Assembly (NCBI RefSeq): GCF_900111315.1
Contig: NZ_FOGU01000005.1
Location: 186,001-250,000, forward strand
Length of the DNA stretch: 64,000 nt
Reading direction: 5' to 3'
Origin: Tranquillimonas rosea
GTDB lineage: Bacteria > Pseudomonadota > Alphaproteobacteria > Rhodobacterales > Rhodobacteraceae
In this document: positions 53,025 to 62,941 of the stretch, in pieces
Layout of the letters: every line of letters begins with the position of its first letter
Numbering within the stretch: position 1 is the first letter of the stretch
The notes under the pieces: model-generated
Seen by the model: the letters and a program-made list of their open reading frames with translations, nothing else
What the model was told of the DNA's origin: nothing
The model's database searches: none
Position numbers and translations under genes: made by a program

Positions 53025-53635
53025 CGCTGAAATCCGAGCTCTCGAATGTTTCACGTGAAACAATGGAGCGCCTGCGCCTCCTCGAAGATCTCGTTGCTAA
53101 GTGGACCCCCCGGATCAACCTGATCTCGAAACGTGATCGTGCGACGATCTGGGACCGCCACATCGCGGATTCTGCGCAGATCTGGCAGTTTTCGCCTGAA
53201 AAACCGGAAACTTGGGCGGATTTCGGATCGGGCGGCGGGTTTCCCGGCCTCGTGATCGGGGCATTCGCTGCAGACGAGAACCCGCGGCTTCAGCTCACGC
53301 TGGTTGAATCCGACCAGCGAAAGGCGGCGTTTCTTCGTCAGGCGGTCCGAGAGATGGACATTCGATGCCAGGTGCTTGCTAAGCGTATCGAGGATGTGCA
53401 GCCGTTGGCGGCTGACGTAATCTCGGCGCGGGCGCTGGCCTCATTGCCGAAACTGTTGGAGTACCTGCAGCTTCACGGCAAAGAAAACTGCGTCGGCATC
53501 TTTCCGAAGGGACGTCGAAGCAACGAAGAAATCGAAGAAGCGCGCCGCGACTACCGCTTCAAGGTGACAGCGACGCCAAGTATAACCGACGAAGAGGCAG
53601 CGATATTGCAGATAAGCGAGGTGGCCCGTGCCTGA
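53021..53635 (+). CDS. rsmG: 16S rRNA (guanine527-N7)-methyltransferase RsmG (GidB)
   Basis: This 204-residue SAM-dependent methyltransferase modifies G527 of 16S rRNA. Core motifs are [20 protein letters not shown], the SAM loop [29 protein letters not shown] and [14 protein letters not shown]. It overlaps mnmG by 4 bases and parA by 8. The second parS lies in codons 9-15 (NVSRET). Loss of RsmG gives low-level streptomycin resistance in other bacteria. Confidence 0.97.
   Translation: MTLKSELSNVSRETMERLRLLEDLVAKWTPRINLISKRDRATIWDRHIADSAQIWQFSPEKPETWADFGSGGGFPGLVIGAFAADENPRLQLTLVESDQRKAAFLRQAVREMDIRCQVLAKRIEDVQPLAADVISARALASLPKLLEYLQLHGKENCVGIFPKGRRSNEEIEEARRDYRFKVTATPSITDEEAAILQISEVARA
53047..53062. 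promoter_or_regulatory. parS centromere site 2 (perfect)
   Basis: This is a second exact TGTTTCACGTGAAACA, inside rsmG and 1.9 kb from site 1. It lies 566 bases upstream of parA and so is close to the ParA/ParB source genes. Confidence 0.95.
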
Positions 53636-54428
53636 GCAGCTGAAGGCGAAGATCATTGCTGTCGCGAACCAGAAGGGTGGCGTCGGAAAAACCACGACGG
53701 CGATCAACCTCGGTGCGGCGCTTGCACGCGATGGGCGCAACGTCCTGATCGTCGACCTCGATCCGCAGGGCAACGCATCGACGGGGCTGGGGGTCGAGCC
53801 GGAAGACCGGGAGAGGACCACGTACGATCTGCTGCTGGACGAAGCGCCGCTGAATTCGGTGATCCGGCGCACGAGCTTTGAGAACCTCTGGATTTGCCCG
53901 GCGACGACCGATCTAAGCTCGGCGGATCTCGAAATGATCTCGAACGAAAAGCGGACGCTTCTGCTTCGGACCGCGTTGCGTCAAGGCGGACGAACTGCCG
54001 AAGGCTTCGACTACATCCTGATCGATTGCCCGCCATCGCTGAGCCTTCTTACAATCAATGCAATGGTCGCGGCTCATTCGGTGCTCGTTCCGTTGCAGAG
54101 CGAATTCTTCGCCCTCGAAGGCCTCTCCCAGCTGATGCTGACCGTGCGCGAGATCCGCGGGTCCGCCAATGCCGACCTTCGTATCGAAGGTGTTGTGCTG
54201 ACCATGTATGACGGTCGTAACAGGCTGGCGCAGCAGGTCGAGCTGGATGCGCGCGAGACGCTGGGCGATCTGGTGTATCGCACGGTGATCCCGCGAAACG
54301 TGCGTGTGAGCGAGGCGCCGTCCTATGCCCAGCCGGTGCTGGATTACGATCCGACATCCAAGGGCAGCATCGCGTATCGCGCCCTGGCGCGGGAAGTCAT
54401 GCGCAGCCACGAGCCGCAGCCAAGCTGA
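53628..54428 (+). CDS. parA: Chromosome-partitioning ATPase ParA
   Basis: This 266-residue deviant-Walker ATPase binds nucleoid DNA and drives ParB-parS complexes apart. It has VANQKGGVGKTTTAINLGAAL near residue 12 (shown here in parts: KGGVGKTT with the signature Lys), VDLDPQGNAS, and DYILIDCPPSLSLLT. The start is GTG at 53628, preceded by GAGG and overlapping rsmG. parB follows after 11 bases. Confidence 0.97.
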   Translation: MPEQLKAKIIAVANQKGGVGKTTTAINLGAALARDGRNVLIVDLDPQGNASTGLGVEPEDRERTTYDLLLDEAPLNSVIRRTSFENLWICPATTDLSSADLEMISNEKRTLLLRTALRQGGRTAEGFDYILIDCPPSLSLLTINAMVAAHSVLVPLQSEFFALEGLSQLMLTVREIRGSANADLRIEGVVLTMYDGRNRLAQQVELDARETLGDLVYRTVIPRNVRVSEAPSYAQPVLDYDPTSKGSIAYRALAREVMRSHEPQPS

Positions 54429-54439
54429 GGAGAGCAGGA

Positions 54440-55351
54440 ATGAACGATAAGAAGCAGGAACGGCGCGGCTTGGGGCGCGGATTGTCGGCGCTGATGGCGG
54501 ATGTCGGGCCCGAGGTCGAGGCCCGCGCCGAGGGCGAGACCTCTCGCCGGGCCGAACAGACAATTCCCATCGAAAAGATCGTCGCAAATCCGGATCAGCC
54601 GCGGCGCACGTTCACGTCGGAGGCTTTGGAAGAGCTGGCGGCCTCGATCCGCGAAAAGGGGGTCATCCAGCCGCTGATCCTGCGCCGTAGCCCGACGCGC
54701 GAGGATGAATACGAGATCGTTGCCGGGGAACGTCGGTGGCGGGCCGCCCAGATGGCGCAGCTGCACGAGTTGCCGGCGATCATTCGCGAATTCAACGATA
54801 CCGAAGTTCTCGAGGTTGCGATCATCGAGAACATCCAGCGGGCGGATCTGAATCCGGTCGAAGAGGCGGCGGGCTATCGGCAGCTGATGGATCGGTTCGG
54901 CCACACGCAGGAGAAGCTTGCCGAAGCGCTCGGCAAGAGCCGCAGCCACATCGCCAACCTGCTTCGCCTGTTGTCGTTGCCCGAGGACGTCCGGGAACAT
55001 CTGCAAGAGGGACGCCTGAGTGCCGGCCATGCCCGTGCGCTGATCACGTCGGACAATCCATCGGTATTGGCACAACAGGTTGTGTCCAAGGGTCTGTCGG
55101 TGCGCGAGACCGAGAAGTTGGCCAAGAAGCCGTCGGATGGTCAGAAGAAGGGCTCTGGCCGCCAAAAGCCGGAAAAGGATGCCGACACGCGTGCGTTGGA
55201 GCAGGATCTGTCGGCAACTCTCGACATGAAGGTCAGCGTGAACCATGTCGCCGAGAGCGGCGCCGGACAGGTCGTGATTTCCTATAAGTCATTGGAACAA
55301 TTGGATGAATTGTGCCGGATGCTGTCCTCCGGCGAGCTTGCGGAAACCTAG
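54440..55351 (+). CDS. parB: Chromosome-partitioning protein ParB (CTPase)
   Basis: This 303-residue parS-binding CTP-dependent clamp begins with the ParA-activating basic tail (MNDKKQERRGLGRGLSALM). The CTP-binding domain follows with NPDQPRRTF, KGVIQPLILR and VAGERRWRAAQ (GERR motif), and IENIQRADLNPVEEA. The parS-recognition helix-turn-helix includes TQEKLAEALGKSRSHIANLL. A C-terminal dimerisation region closes the protein. Its stop overlaps the hemW stop. Confidence 0.97.
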   Translation: MNDKKQERRGLGRGLSALMADVGPEVEARAEGETSRRAEQTIPIEKIVANPDQPRRTFTSEALEELAASIREKGVIQPLILRRSPTREDEYEIVAGERRWRAAQMAQLHELPAIIREFNDTEVLEVAIIENIQRADLNPVEEAAGYRQLMDRFGHTQEKLAEALGKSRSHIANLLRLLSLPEDVREHLQEGRLSAGHARALITSDNPSVLAQQVVSKGLSVRETEKLAKKPSDGQKKGSGRQKPEKDADTRALEQDLSATLDMKVSVNHVAESGAGQVVISYKSLEQLDELCRMLSSGELAET

Positions 55352-56502
55352 GCCCCCAGAAGCTCGCGCAGGACGGCGTTCAACAATGGTCGACCCTGCC
55401 GTGTCACGCGCAGGCGCTCGTCCGTGCGTTCGATCAGGCCAAAATCCTCGAGCGAGGTGAGCGCCCGTTCATCCAGAGGTTCGCCCGAGAGCGTCTGATA
55501 CCGTCCGGTCGACACGCCTTCGTCCAGCCGCAGGCCCATCATCAGCATCTCCTGCGCCTGTTCGGCGCCGGAAATGGTCTCCAGCGTTTCGTGTGTCTGC
55601 TGGCCAAGGCCATCAAGCCACGCGCCGGGCTGGCGGACGGCCTCGGTGGCGTGCTTGACGCCAGCCTCGGTCAGTCGTCCGTGGGCGCCGGGGCCGATGC
55701 CGATATAGTCCCCATAGCGCCAGTAGATCAGGTTGTGGCGCGACTCAGAGCCGGGTCGGGCGTGGTTCGACACCTCGTAGGCCGGCATCCCGGCCTGATC
55801 GCACGTCTCCTGCGTCGCCTCGTAGAGATCCGCCCCCAGATCCTCGTCCGGAAGGCCGCGCAGGCCTCCCTTGGCATACCGGTCGCCAAAGGCGGTGCCC
55901 GGTTCGATGGTCAGCTGGTAAAGAGAAAGGTGGTCGATCGCCATCGACAGTGCTTCGCGCAGTTCGGCCTGCCATTGCGCCAGCGTCTGCGACTGCCGGG
56001 CGTAGATCATGTCGAAACTGACCCTGTCGAACGTGGATCGGGCCACATCGAACGCCTGCCGCGCCTCTGCGGCGGTGTGCAGACGCCCGAGGCCCCGCAG
56101 CGACTGGTCGTCGAGTGCCTGGATCCCCATGGACACCCGCGTGACGCCGGCGTCGCGGTAGCCCCGGAAGCGGCTGGCCTCAACGGAGGTGGGGTTTGCC
56201 TCGAGCGTGACCTCGAAATCGTTCGCGATCCGCCACGACCGGCGCACACGCTCCAGTATCGCGGCCACGACGTCGGGGTTCATCAGGCTGGGCGTACCGC
56301 CCCCGAAGAACACGCTGTCGAGGATACGGTCGCCGGTGCGGGCCGAGTACCGGTCGATTTCGGCCAGGTACGCGTCGCACCAGCGGCTCTGGTCGATCGA
56401 CGCCGTGACATGCGAGTTGAAGTCGCAGTAGGGGCACTTGGCCTGGCAGAACGGCCAGTGGATGTAGAGCCCGAAGCCTCCGTTCTGCCAATCCTCAGTC
56501 AA
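55348..56502 (-). CDS. hemW: Heme chaperone HemW (radical SAM, formerly HemN-like)
   Basis: This 384-residue radical-SAM protein delivers heme to respiratory enzymes. The [4Fe-4S] cysteines are Cys19, Cys23 and Cys26 ([16 protein letters not shown]). [18 protein letters not shown] and MGIQALDDQ follow. The Cys of the HemN type CNRRC is absent, supporting HemW rather than coproporphyrinogen dehydrogenase. The start is the rare codon TTG at 56502: AAGGG lies 5 bases upstream, and no in-frame ATG or GTG keeps the [12 protein letters not shown] start. It overlaps rdgB by 8 bases. Confidence 0.93.
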   Translation of the reverse strand: MTEDWQNGGFGLYIHWPFCQAKCPYCDFNSHVTASIDQSRWCDAYLAEIDRYSARTGDRILDSVFFGGGTPSLMNPDVVAAILERVRRSWRIANDFEVTLEANPTSVEASRFRGYRDAGVTRVSMGIQALDDQSLRGLGRLHTAAEARQAFDVARSTFDRVSFDMIYARQSQTLAQWQAELREALSMAIDHLSLYQLTIEPGTAFGDRYAKGGLRGLPDEDLGADLYEATQETCDQAGMPAYEVSNHARPGSESRHNLIYWRYGDYIGIGPGAHGRLTEAGVKHATEAVRQPGAWLDGLGQQTHETLETISGAEQAQEMLMMGLRLDEGVSTGRYQTLSGEPLDERALTSLEDFGLIERTDERLRVTRQGRPLLNAVLRELLGA

Positions 56503-57106
56503 AACAGCCCTTGATGAGCTTGTGGAACGCGTCGGCGCGGTGGCTGATGCGGTTCTTTTCCCAACGGTCCATTTCGCCGAACGTCAGGTCGTAGCCATCG
56601 GGCTGAAAGATCGGATCGTAGCCGTGACCCTGGTCGCCCCGCATGGGCCAGACGATCTGTCCGGTCATCTCGCCGGGGAAGACCTCGTCGTGGCCATCAG
56701 GCCAGGCCAGCACGAGGGTGCAGCAGAAACGGGCCGTGCGCGGCTCTTCCGCGCCTTTTGCATCCAACATCTCGTGGGCCTTTGTCATCGCCATAACGAA
56801 ATCTCGGCCATCGCCGGTCTCTGCCCAATCGGCGGTATAGACGCCCGGCTGGCCGTCGAGCGCGTCGATCGCCAGCCCGGAATCGTCGGCCAGGGCAGGG
56901 AGGCCCGTCGCCTTTGCCGCGGCATGGGCCTTGATCCGCGCGTTTTCGACGAAGGTTGTGCCGGTTTCCTCGGGCTCGGGAAGTTCGTGGTCAGCGTTCG
57001 ACGTCAGCCGGATGCCATAGGGCGACAGCAGCTGCGCGATCTCTTCAAGTTTGCCCCGGTTGTGCGTCGCGACGATCAGTTGGTCGCCCTCGAACTGCCG
57101 GGTCAT
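56495..57106 (-). CDS. rdgB: dITP/XTP pyrophosphatase (RdgB/HAM1)
   Basis: This 203-residue house-cleaning enzyme hydrolyses dITP, ITP and XTP. It has [54 protein letters not shown] and the C-terminal ISHRADAF. The ATG overlaps the rph stop (ATGA), and its end overlaps hemW. Confidence 0.97.
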   Translation of the reverse strand: MTRQFEGDQLIVATHNRGKLEEIAQLLSPYGIRLTSNADHELPEPEETGTTFVENARIKAHAAAKATGLPALADDSGLAIDALDGQPGVYTADWAETGDGRDFVMAMTKAHEMLDAKGAEEPRTARFCCTLVLAWPDGHDEVFPGEMTGQIVWPMRGDQGHGYDPIFQPDGYDLTFGEMDRWEKNRISHRADAFHKLIKGCFD

Positions 57107-57813
57107 GCCAGGGCCTTTTTCTGCGCGGCGACGAGATCGGACACGCCCTTGTCGGCGAGGTCCATAAGCTCGGTCATCTCATCGCGTCCGAAGGTGGCGC
57201 CCTCGGCCGACATCTGCACCTCGATCAGGCGGCCGCCGCCGGTCATCACGAAATTGCCGTCGGTGCCGGCTTCGCTGTCCTCGGGATAGTCGAGGTCCAG
57301 GACCGGCTGCCCGGCATAGATGCCGCACGAGATTGCCGCGACGTGGTCGGTGATCGGGTCCGAGATCACGTCGCCCGCCTTGATCAACGCGTTCACGGCC
57401 AATCGCAGCGCGACCCAGCCGCCGGTGATCGACGCGCAGCGGGTGCCGCCATCGGCCTGGATGACGTCGCAATCCACGGTGATCTGCCGCTCGCCCAGGG
57501 CGACGCGGTCGATCCCGGCGCGCAACGAGCGGCCGATAAGGCGCTGGATCTCCTGCGTGCGGCCCGACTGCCCGTTCTTGGCCTCGCGACGGCCGCGGGT
57601 GTGGGTGGCGCGGGGCAGCATGCCATATTCCGCAGTGACCCAGCCGAGGCCCGTGTTCTTCAGGAACGGCGGCGGACGGTCCTCGATGGAGGCGGTGCAC
57701 AGGACATGCGTGTCGCCGCAGCGGATCATGCAAGAGCCCTCCGCGTGCCGCGTGACACCCGTTTCAATTGAAATCGGGCGCATTTCGCTTAGGTCTCGAC
57801 CGGATGGACGCAT
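57103..57813 (-). CDS. rph: Ribonuclease PH
   Basis: This 236-residue phosphorolytic exoribonuclease trims tRNA 3' ends. It has [17 protein letters not shown] at the start, [17 protein letters not shown], the phosphate-site residues [15 protein letters not shown], the metal-binding [16 protein letters not shown] and [16 protein letters not shown]. It heads rph-rdgB-hemW and diverges from hrcA by 120 bases. Confidence 0.97.
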   Translation of the reverse strand: MRPSGRDLSEMRPISIETGVTRHAEGSCMIRCGDTHVLCTASIEDRPPPFLKNTGLGWVTAEYGMLPRATHTRGRREAKNGQSGRTQEIQRLIGRSLRAGIDRVALGERQITVDCDVIQADGGTRCASITGGWVALRLAVNALIKAGDVISDPITDHVAAISCGIYAGQPVLDLDYPEDSEAGTDGNFVMTGGGRLIEVQMSAEGATFGRDEMTELMDLADKGVSDLVAAQKKALA

Positions 57814-57933
57814 CGCATTTCCCCTTGTTCACTTGGGGTCTGATATGCGCCCGCCGGGAACAGACGCAACCCCGATTGACGCCATGCGGATGGCCGCTCT
57901 AAGGTCCCGAGCTTCGATTTTCGGGTGGGAGAC

Positions 57934-58998
57934 ATGACCGAACGGACGCAGATACTGGCCGAGATGAACGACCGCTCGAAAGAGGTCTTTCGCCGCGTGG
58001 TGGAAGGCTATCTGGAAAGCGGCGATCCCGTCGGCTCGCGTACGCTCACCCGCGCCATGAGCGAAAAGGTGAGCGCGGCGACGGTCCGCAATGTCATGCA
58101 GGATCTCGAGTTTCTCGGCCTGCTCGACAGCCCGCACGTCTCGGCGGGCCGTGTGCCGACACAGCTGGGCCTGCGGATGTTCGTGGACGGATTGATGGAA
58201 GTCGGCGACCTGACGGACGACGACCGGGAAAAGATCGACGCCACGATGGGCTCGAACGACCGGGACGTGGGCACGTTGCTGGACAAGGTCGGTTCGGCCC
58301 TGTCGGGTCTGACGCATGGGGCGAGTCTTGTGCTGGCACCCAAGCACGAGGCGCCGATCAAGCATATCGAGTTCGTCAGCCTCGCGCCCGAGCGCGCCTT
58401 GGTGGTCCTGGTCTTTGCCGACGGTCACGTGGAAAACCGCGTCTTTCACCCGCCGATGGGGCAGACGCCCTCGTCTATGCGCGAGGCGGCGAATTTCCTG
58501 AACGCCCTGGCCGAGGGCAAGACCCTCACCGAACTGCGCGGCAGCATGGAGCGCGAGATCTCGGCCCGCCGCCGGGAACTGGACAGGCTGGCCGCGGACA
58601 TGATCGAGAGCGGGCTTGCCATCTGGGAGAACGAGGGCGAGACCTACGAGCGGCTGATCGTGCGCGGCCGGGCGAATCTTCTTGGCGCGGACGCCCAAGT
58701 CGAAGAGCTGGAACGCATCCGCAGCCTGTTCGAGGATCTCGAGCGCAAGCGGGACATCGCCGAGTTCCTCGAACTGGCCGAGGATGGCGAGGGGGTGCGC
58801 ATTTTCATCGGGTCCGAGAACAAGCTTTTCTCACTTTCGGGTTCCTCTCTGGTGGTGAGCCCATATATGAACGCGGACCGAAAGATCATCGGCGCCGTGG
58901 GCGTGATCGGTCCGACCCGGCTGAACTACGGGCGGATTGTGCCCATTGTCGACTATACGGCCCAACTGGTCGGACGGCTGCTGTCCGACCGCGGATAA
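57934..58998 (+). CDS. hrcA: Heat-inducible transcription repressor HrcA
   Basis: This 354-residue repressor binds CIRCE operators upstream of groESL. The winged helix has VGSRTLTRAM and SAATVRNVMQDLEFLGLLDS, then HVSAGRVPTQLGLRMFVD. The GAF-like and dimerisation domains include FIGSENKLFSLSGSSLVVSP and VGVIGPTRLNYGRIVPIVD. The gene lies 12 bases before grpE. No CIRCE element is visible in its own promoter gap. Confidence 0.96.
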   Translation: MTERTQILAEMNDRSKEVFRRVVEGYLESGDPVGSRTLTRAMSEKVSAATVRNVMQDLEFLGLLDSPHVSAGRVPTQLGLRMFVDGLMEVGDLTDDDREKIDATMGSNDRDVGTLLDKVGSALSGLTHGASLVLAPKHEAPIKHIEFVSLAPERALVVLVFADGHVENRVFHPPMGQTPSSMREAANFLNALAEGKTLTELRGSMEREISARRRELDRLAADMIESGLAIWENEGETYERLIVRGRANLLGADAQVEELERIRSLFEDLERKRDIAEFLELAEDGEGVRIFIGSENKLFSLSGSSLVVSPYMNADRKIIGAVGVIGPTRLNYGRIVPIVDYTAQLVGRLLSDRG

Positions 58999-59010
58999 CG
59001 AAGGCGAAAC

Positions 59011-59616
59011 ATGGCGAATTCCGACAAGGACATCGACAGCGCGATCGAAGAGCTCATGGCCGGTGCGACCGGCACGGACGAAACGGACAAGCCCGAGACC
59101 GAAGAGAGCGATGAGCCCGCGGCGACTGACCGCGAGGCCGAGCTCGAGGCGGATATCGAGGCGCTCAAGTCCGAACGCGACGAGATGCGCGACCGCTGGA
59201 TGCGGGCGCTGGCCGACGCCGAGAACTCTCGCAAGCGTGCCGACCGTGACCGGAAAGAAGCCGAGAACTACGGCGGCTCCAAGCTCGCGCGGGATCTTCT
59301 GCCGGTCTACGACAATCTCAGCCGTGCGCTGCACACCGTGACCGACGAACAGCGCGAGGCGAACACCGCGCTGATCGAGGGCATCGAACTGACCCTGCGG
59401 GAGCTGGTGAACGTCTATTCCAAGCACGGCATCACCCCGATCGAGCCGAAGGTCGGCGACCGGTTCGACCCGCAGTATCACGAGGCGATGTTCGAGGCCC
59501 CCGTGCCCGACACCAAGGCCGGCGACATCATTCAGGTGTCGGCTGTCGGCTTCATGCTGCACGACCGCCTGCTGCGCCCGGCGCATGTGGGTGTCAGCTC
59601 GTCTCCGGCGTCGTAA
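59011..59616 (+). CDS. grpE: Nucleotide exchange factor GrpE
   Basis: This 201-residue DnaK cofactor has an acidic, low-complexity N-terminus (about 1-45), a long coiled coil (45-100, including RDRWMRALADAENSRKRADR) and the C-terminal beta domain with LLPVYDNLSRAL, GITPIEP and GDRFDPQYHEAMF, ending RLLRPAHVGVS. It follows hrcA directly, so both heat-shock regulators share a transcript. Confidence 0.97.
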   Translation: MANSDKDIDSAIEELMAGATGTDETDKPETEESDEPAATDREAELEADIEALKSERDEMRDRWMRALADAENSRKRADRDRKEAENYGGSKLARDLLPVYDNLSRALHTVTDEQREANTALIEGIELTLRELVNVYSKHGITPIEPKVGDRFDPQYHEAMFEAPVPDTKAGDIIQVSAVGFMLHDRLLRPAHVGVSSSPAS

Positions 59617-59622
59617 CGCTTC

Positions 59623-59653
59623 GGCGCGGGCCCGGATCCGTCCGGGCCGCGCC
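59623..59653. terminator. Bidirectional hairpin between grpE and mutS
   Basis: Arms GGCGCGGGCCCGGA and TCCGGGCCGCGCC pair with one bulged G around a TCCG loop, between the convergent stops of grpE (59616) and mutS (59656). There is no T-tract. Confidence 0.6.
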
Positions 59654-59655
59654 GC

Positions 59656-62289
59656 CTAGAGCATGTTCTTCAGGTCATAGACCAGGGCCAGGGCGTCGAG
59701 CGGCGTCATCTGGTCGGGATGCACCTCGCGCAGCCTGTCCTCGACGGCAGAGCCCTTGGGCGCCGGGGCAGGGGGCGCGGGCGGCACCGCCGAGAATAGC
59801 GGCAGGTCGTCCAACGGGGTCTTGGCCCGGCCGCCGCCCTCGCGCTCACCCTCTTCCAGTGCGTCCAGCACGACGCGGGCGCGTTCGGTGACCGCATGGG
59901 GCAGGCCAGCCAGACGCGCGACCTGCACGCCATAGGATCGGTCGGCCGAACCCTGCCGCACTTCGTGCAGGAAGATGACCTCACCTTCCCATTCCTTGAC
60001 CGCGACCGTGGCGTTGGTCACCCCGTCCAGCTGATCGGCCAGCCGCGTCAGCTCGTGGTAGTGGGTCGCGAATAGCGCGCGGCAGCGGTTCTGCTGATGC
60101 AGATGCTCGAGCGTCGCCCAGGCGATCGACAGGCCGTCATAGGTCGCCGTGCCGCGACCGATCTCGTCGAGGATCACGAGCGCGCGGTCGTCGGCCTGGT
60201 TCAGGATCGCCGCCGTTTCGACCATCTCGACCATGAAGGTCGACCGACCCCGCGCCAGGTCGTCGGCGGCGCCCACGCGGCTGAACAGCTGGCTCACCAT
60301 CCCGATCCGCGCCGATCCAGCGGGCACGAAAGAGCCGATCTGCGCCAGCAGCGCGATCAGCGCGTTCTGTCGGAGGAAGGTCGACTTGCCCGCCATGTTC
60401 GGCCCGGTCAGCAGCCAGGTCGCCGCGCCGTCGCCGTCGGACAGGCCGCAATCGTTGGCGATGAACGGACCGGCCCCCTGGCGGCGCAGGGCCTGTTCGA
60501 CCACCGGATGCCGCCCGGCCCCGACCTCGAACGCGCGGCTGTCGTCGACCACCGGGCGGCACCAGTCCTCGGACCGGGCGATATCGGCCAGCCCCGCAGC
60601 GACGTCGATCTCGGCCAGGGCGCGCGCCGTCTCGTTGATCTCGCCTGCGGCGTCGATCACCTCCGTGCGTAGTGCGCCGAAGAGCCGCCGCTCGATCTCC
60701 TGCGCGCGGGCCCCGGCGTTGAGGATCCGCGTCTCCAGTTCGCTCAGGGCTACAGTCGTGAAACGCACCGCATTGGCCGTGGTCTGACGGTGGATGAAGG
60801 TGTCGGACAAGGGCGGCGACATCATGCGGTCGGCATGGGTCGCCGTCGTCTCGATGAAATAGCCCAGCACGTTGTTGTGCTTGATCTTCAGCGACGAGAT
60901 GCCTGCCTCTCCGGCATACTCGGCCTGCATCCCGGCGATCACGCCGCGCCCTTCGTCGCGCAGGCGCCGGGTCTCGTCCAGGTCCTCATCATATCCCGGC
61001 GCGATCAAACCCCCGTCGCGCAGCATGAGCGGCGGCTCGGCCACCAGCGCCTGATCGAGATGGTCGATCAGGGCGTCATGCCCGGTCAGGCGCGCCGAAG
61101 CCTGCGCCAGCCCCTCGGGAAAATCGCCCGACAGCCGCTCTGCCACCGCCTGCGCCTGGATCAGACCGTTCCGGATCGCCGCCAGGTCGCGCGGCCCGCC
61201 GCGGTCGAGACCCAGCCGGGACAACGCCCGGTCCATGTCCGGCGCCCGCTTCAGGTCGGCGCGCAGGTCCTCGGCCAGCCGCGTGTTCTCGGTCAGGAAG
61301 GCTACGCTTTCCTGCCGGGCCTGAATCACCGAGAGATCGCGCGAGGGGCTCGTCAGGCGCCGTTCCAAAAGCCGCGCGCCCCCGGCGGTCACCGTGCGGT
61401 CTACTGCCGAAAGGAGCGACCCGTCCCGTCCGCCCGACAGCGCGTGCGTCAGTTCGAGGTTGCGCCGCGTCGCCGCGTCGATCTGCATCACGCGGTCGGC
61501 GCTCTCGCGCATCGGCGGGCGCAGCAGCGGCAGCTTGCCCTTCTGCGTGATCTCCAGATACGCGACGATGGCTGCCATGGCCGACACCTCGGCCCGCCCG
61601 AACGTGCCGAACCCCTCCAGCGAGCCGACACCGAACAGCTGCGTCAGCCGCGCCTCGCCGCCGGTGCTGTCGAAGGATCCGCGCGACATCGGAGACAGGG
61701 CCGCCCCGGCTTCGGCGGCGATGTCGGCCAGATCCGTCTCTTTCGTCTCGGACACGACCAGTTCACGGGGCGACAGCCGGGCCAGTTCGGGGCCCAGCCG
61801 CACCGGCGGGCATTGTGTCACGTGAAACATGCCGGTCGAGATATCGACCCAGGCCAGCGCACATTCATCCCGCACCTCGGCCCAGGCGGCGAGATAGTTG
61901 TGCCGCCGCGCTTCCAGCAGGCTTTCCTCGGTCAGCGTGCCTGGCGTGACCAGCCGCACGACCTCGCGCCGGACCACCGACTTCGAGCCGCGTTTCTTCG
62001 CCTCGGCGGGATCCTCCATCTGCTCGCACACGGCGACGCGGAATCCCTTGCGGATCAGCGTCAGCAGATAGCCTTCGGCCGCATGGACGGGGACGCCGCA
62101 CATGGGGATGTCGTCGCCCTCGTGCTTGCCGCGCTTGGTCAGGGCGATGTCCAGTGCCTCGGCGGCGGCGACTGCGTCGCCGAAGAACAGTTCGTAGAAA
62201 TCCCCCATGCGATAGAACAGCAGCGCCTGGGGATGTTCGGCCTTGATCTCGAGATACTGCGCCATCATCGGCGTCACTGCGCTGGACAA
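59656..62289 (-). CDS. mutS: DNA mismatch repair protein MutS
   Basis: This 877-residue mismatch-recognition ATPase has the Phe-X-Glu mismatch wedge in [13 protein letters not shown] near residue 30, a connector, clamp and lever region, and the ATPase domain (Walker [16 protein letters not shown], Walker [18 protein letters not shown]). It ends with the C-terminal beta-binding/tetramer segment. The start is TTG at 62289, preceded by GGAGG and 6 bases; ATG at 62268 is a possible alternative. A near-perfect parS (61814-61829) lies in the N-terminal part, encoding MFHVTQ. Confidence 0.96.
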   Translation of the reverse strand: MSSAVTPMMAQYLEIKAEHPQALLFYRMGDFYELFFGDAVAAAEALDIALTKRGKHEGDDIPMCGVPVHAAEGYLLTLIRKGFRVAVCEQMEDPAEAKKRGSKSVVRREVVRLVTPGTLTEESLLEARRHNYLAAWAEVRDECALAWVDISTGMFHVTQCPPVRLGPELARLSPRELVVSETKETDLADIAAEAGAALSPMSRGSFDSTGGEARLTQLFGVGSLEGFGTFGRAEVSAMAAIVAYLEITQKGKLPLLRPPMRESADRVMQIDAATRRNLELTHALSGGRDGSLLSAVDRTVTAGGARLLERRLTSPSRDLSVIQARQESVAFLTENTRLAEDLRADLKRAPDMDRALSRLGLDRGGPRDLAAIRNGLIQAQAVAERLSGDFPEGLAQASARLTGHDALIDHLDQALVAEPPLMLRDGGLIAPGYDEDLDETRRLRDEGRGVIAGMQAEYAGEAGISSLKIKHNNVLGYFIETTATHADRMMSPPLSDTFIHRQTTANAVRFTTVALSELETRILNAGARAQEIERRLFGALRTEVIDAAGEINETARALAEIDVAAGLADIARSEDWCRPVVDDSRAFEVGAGRHPVVEQALRRQGAGPFIANDCGLSDGDGAATWLLTGPNMAGKSTFLRQNALIALLAQIGSFVPAGSARIGMVSQLFSRVGAADDLARGRSTFMVEMVETAAILNQADDRALVILDEIGRGTATYDGLSIAWATLEHLHQQNRCRALFATHYHELTRLADQLDGVTNATVAVKEWEGEVIFLHEVRQGSADRSYGVQVARLAGLPHAVTERARVVLDALEEGEREGGGRAKTPLDDLPLFSAVPPAPPAPAPKGSAVEDRLREVHPDQMTPLDALALVYDLKNML
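61814..61829. promoter_or_regulatory. parS-like centromere site 3 (one mismatch)
   Basis: TGTGTCACGTGAAACA differs from the parS consensus only at position 4 (G for T). It lies in mutS, 8.8 kb from site 2 and about 14 kb from the candidate origin. Confidence 0.75.
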
Positions 62290-62349
62290 CCCGCCCCTCC
62301 GTCTCGCCTGGGTTCGCGTCGTCTATCACCGTGGCGCGGGGCCGGAAAG

Positions 62350-62877
62350 TCAGCGGGCGGCGGCTTCGGCCTCCTCGAGCATCTTCATCGCCTCGTCGGC
62401 CTCGCCACGCCCGACGATGTTGAAGGGCCGCTCGATCATGCGATTGTAGGTGTGAAAGAACTCTTCCATGTCCCAGGCAAAGCCTTGCCGCATCTGCGAC
62501 AGCGTATCGACCCCCTGGAATATGCGCGACATGTTCGCCACCGCGACCACACGATCGTTGCGGGCCATCTTGCCGTCCTCGTCGTTCTCCATCTTCAGCA
62601 CGCCGATCAGTCGCGACTCGATCAGCGCGCCGGCGGGCACGCCGCCCGCGGTCACCAGGACGATGTCCAGGGCATCGCCATCCGGGGCCTTTGTCGCGGG
62701 CACGAAACCGAAGCTGAAGGGAAAGATCTGCCCCTCGGGCAGTTCAAGCGAGATGCGGAACAGACCGCTGGGGTCGATGTCGTATTTGTGCCGGCTGCCC
62801 TTGGGCGTCTCGACGAAGACATTGATCGCGCCGTTCTCGGTGCGCGGCGAGGCCGCGTTGATGGCGTCCAGAAACAT
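62350..62877 (-). CDS. Inorganic pyrophosphatase-family protein with altered active site
   Basis: This 175-residue protein has the family I soluble PPase layout: FVETPKGSRHKYDID (E20/K29-type residues), GFVPATKAPDGDALDIVLV (three Asp of the DxDxxD site kept), and a C-terminal FFHTYNRM helix. Compared with E. coli PPase several positions differ: KYD replaces KYE, the two substrate-contacting Tyr of the NYGF region are Phe (PFSFGF), DGDA replaces DGDP, and the late Tyr-Lys pair is Tyr-Asn. It may have another phosphate substrate or reduced activity. GGAGGG precedes the ATG. It lies downstream of the TAXI receptor gene on the same strand. Confidence 0.8.
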   Translation of the reverse strand: MFLDAINAASPRTENGAINVFVETPKGSRHKYDIDPSGLFRISLELPEGQIFPFSFGFVPATKAPDGDALDIVLVTAGGVPAGALIESRLIGVLKMENDEDGKMARNDRVVAVANMSRIFQGVDTLSQMRQGFAWDMEEFFHTYNRMIERPFNIVGRGEADEAMKMLEEAEAAAR

Positions 62878-62941
62878 GGGCCGTCCCTCCGAAATCCCGT
62901 ATCCCGAGAGAATCTAGCGCGAACGCTCGCACGGCCACCCG

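Noticed and set aside
50500-54430. Horizontal transfer to explain the lower GC3
   Set aside because: All genes are syntenic core genes with parS sites, so ancestral residence is the simpler reading.
57814-57933. Possible CIRCE element upstream of hrcA
   Set aside because: No TTAGCACTC-N9-GAGTGCTAA pattern or near match is present in the gap.
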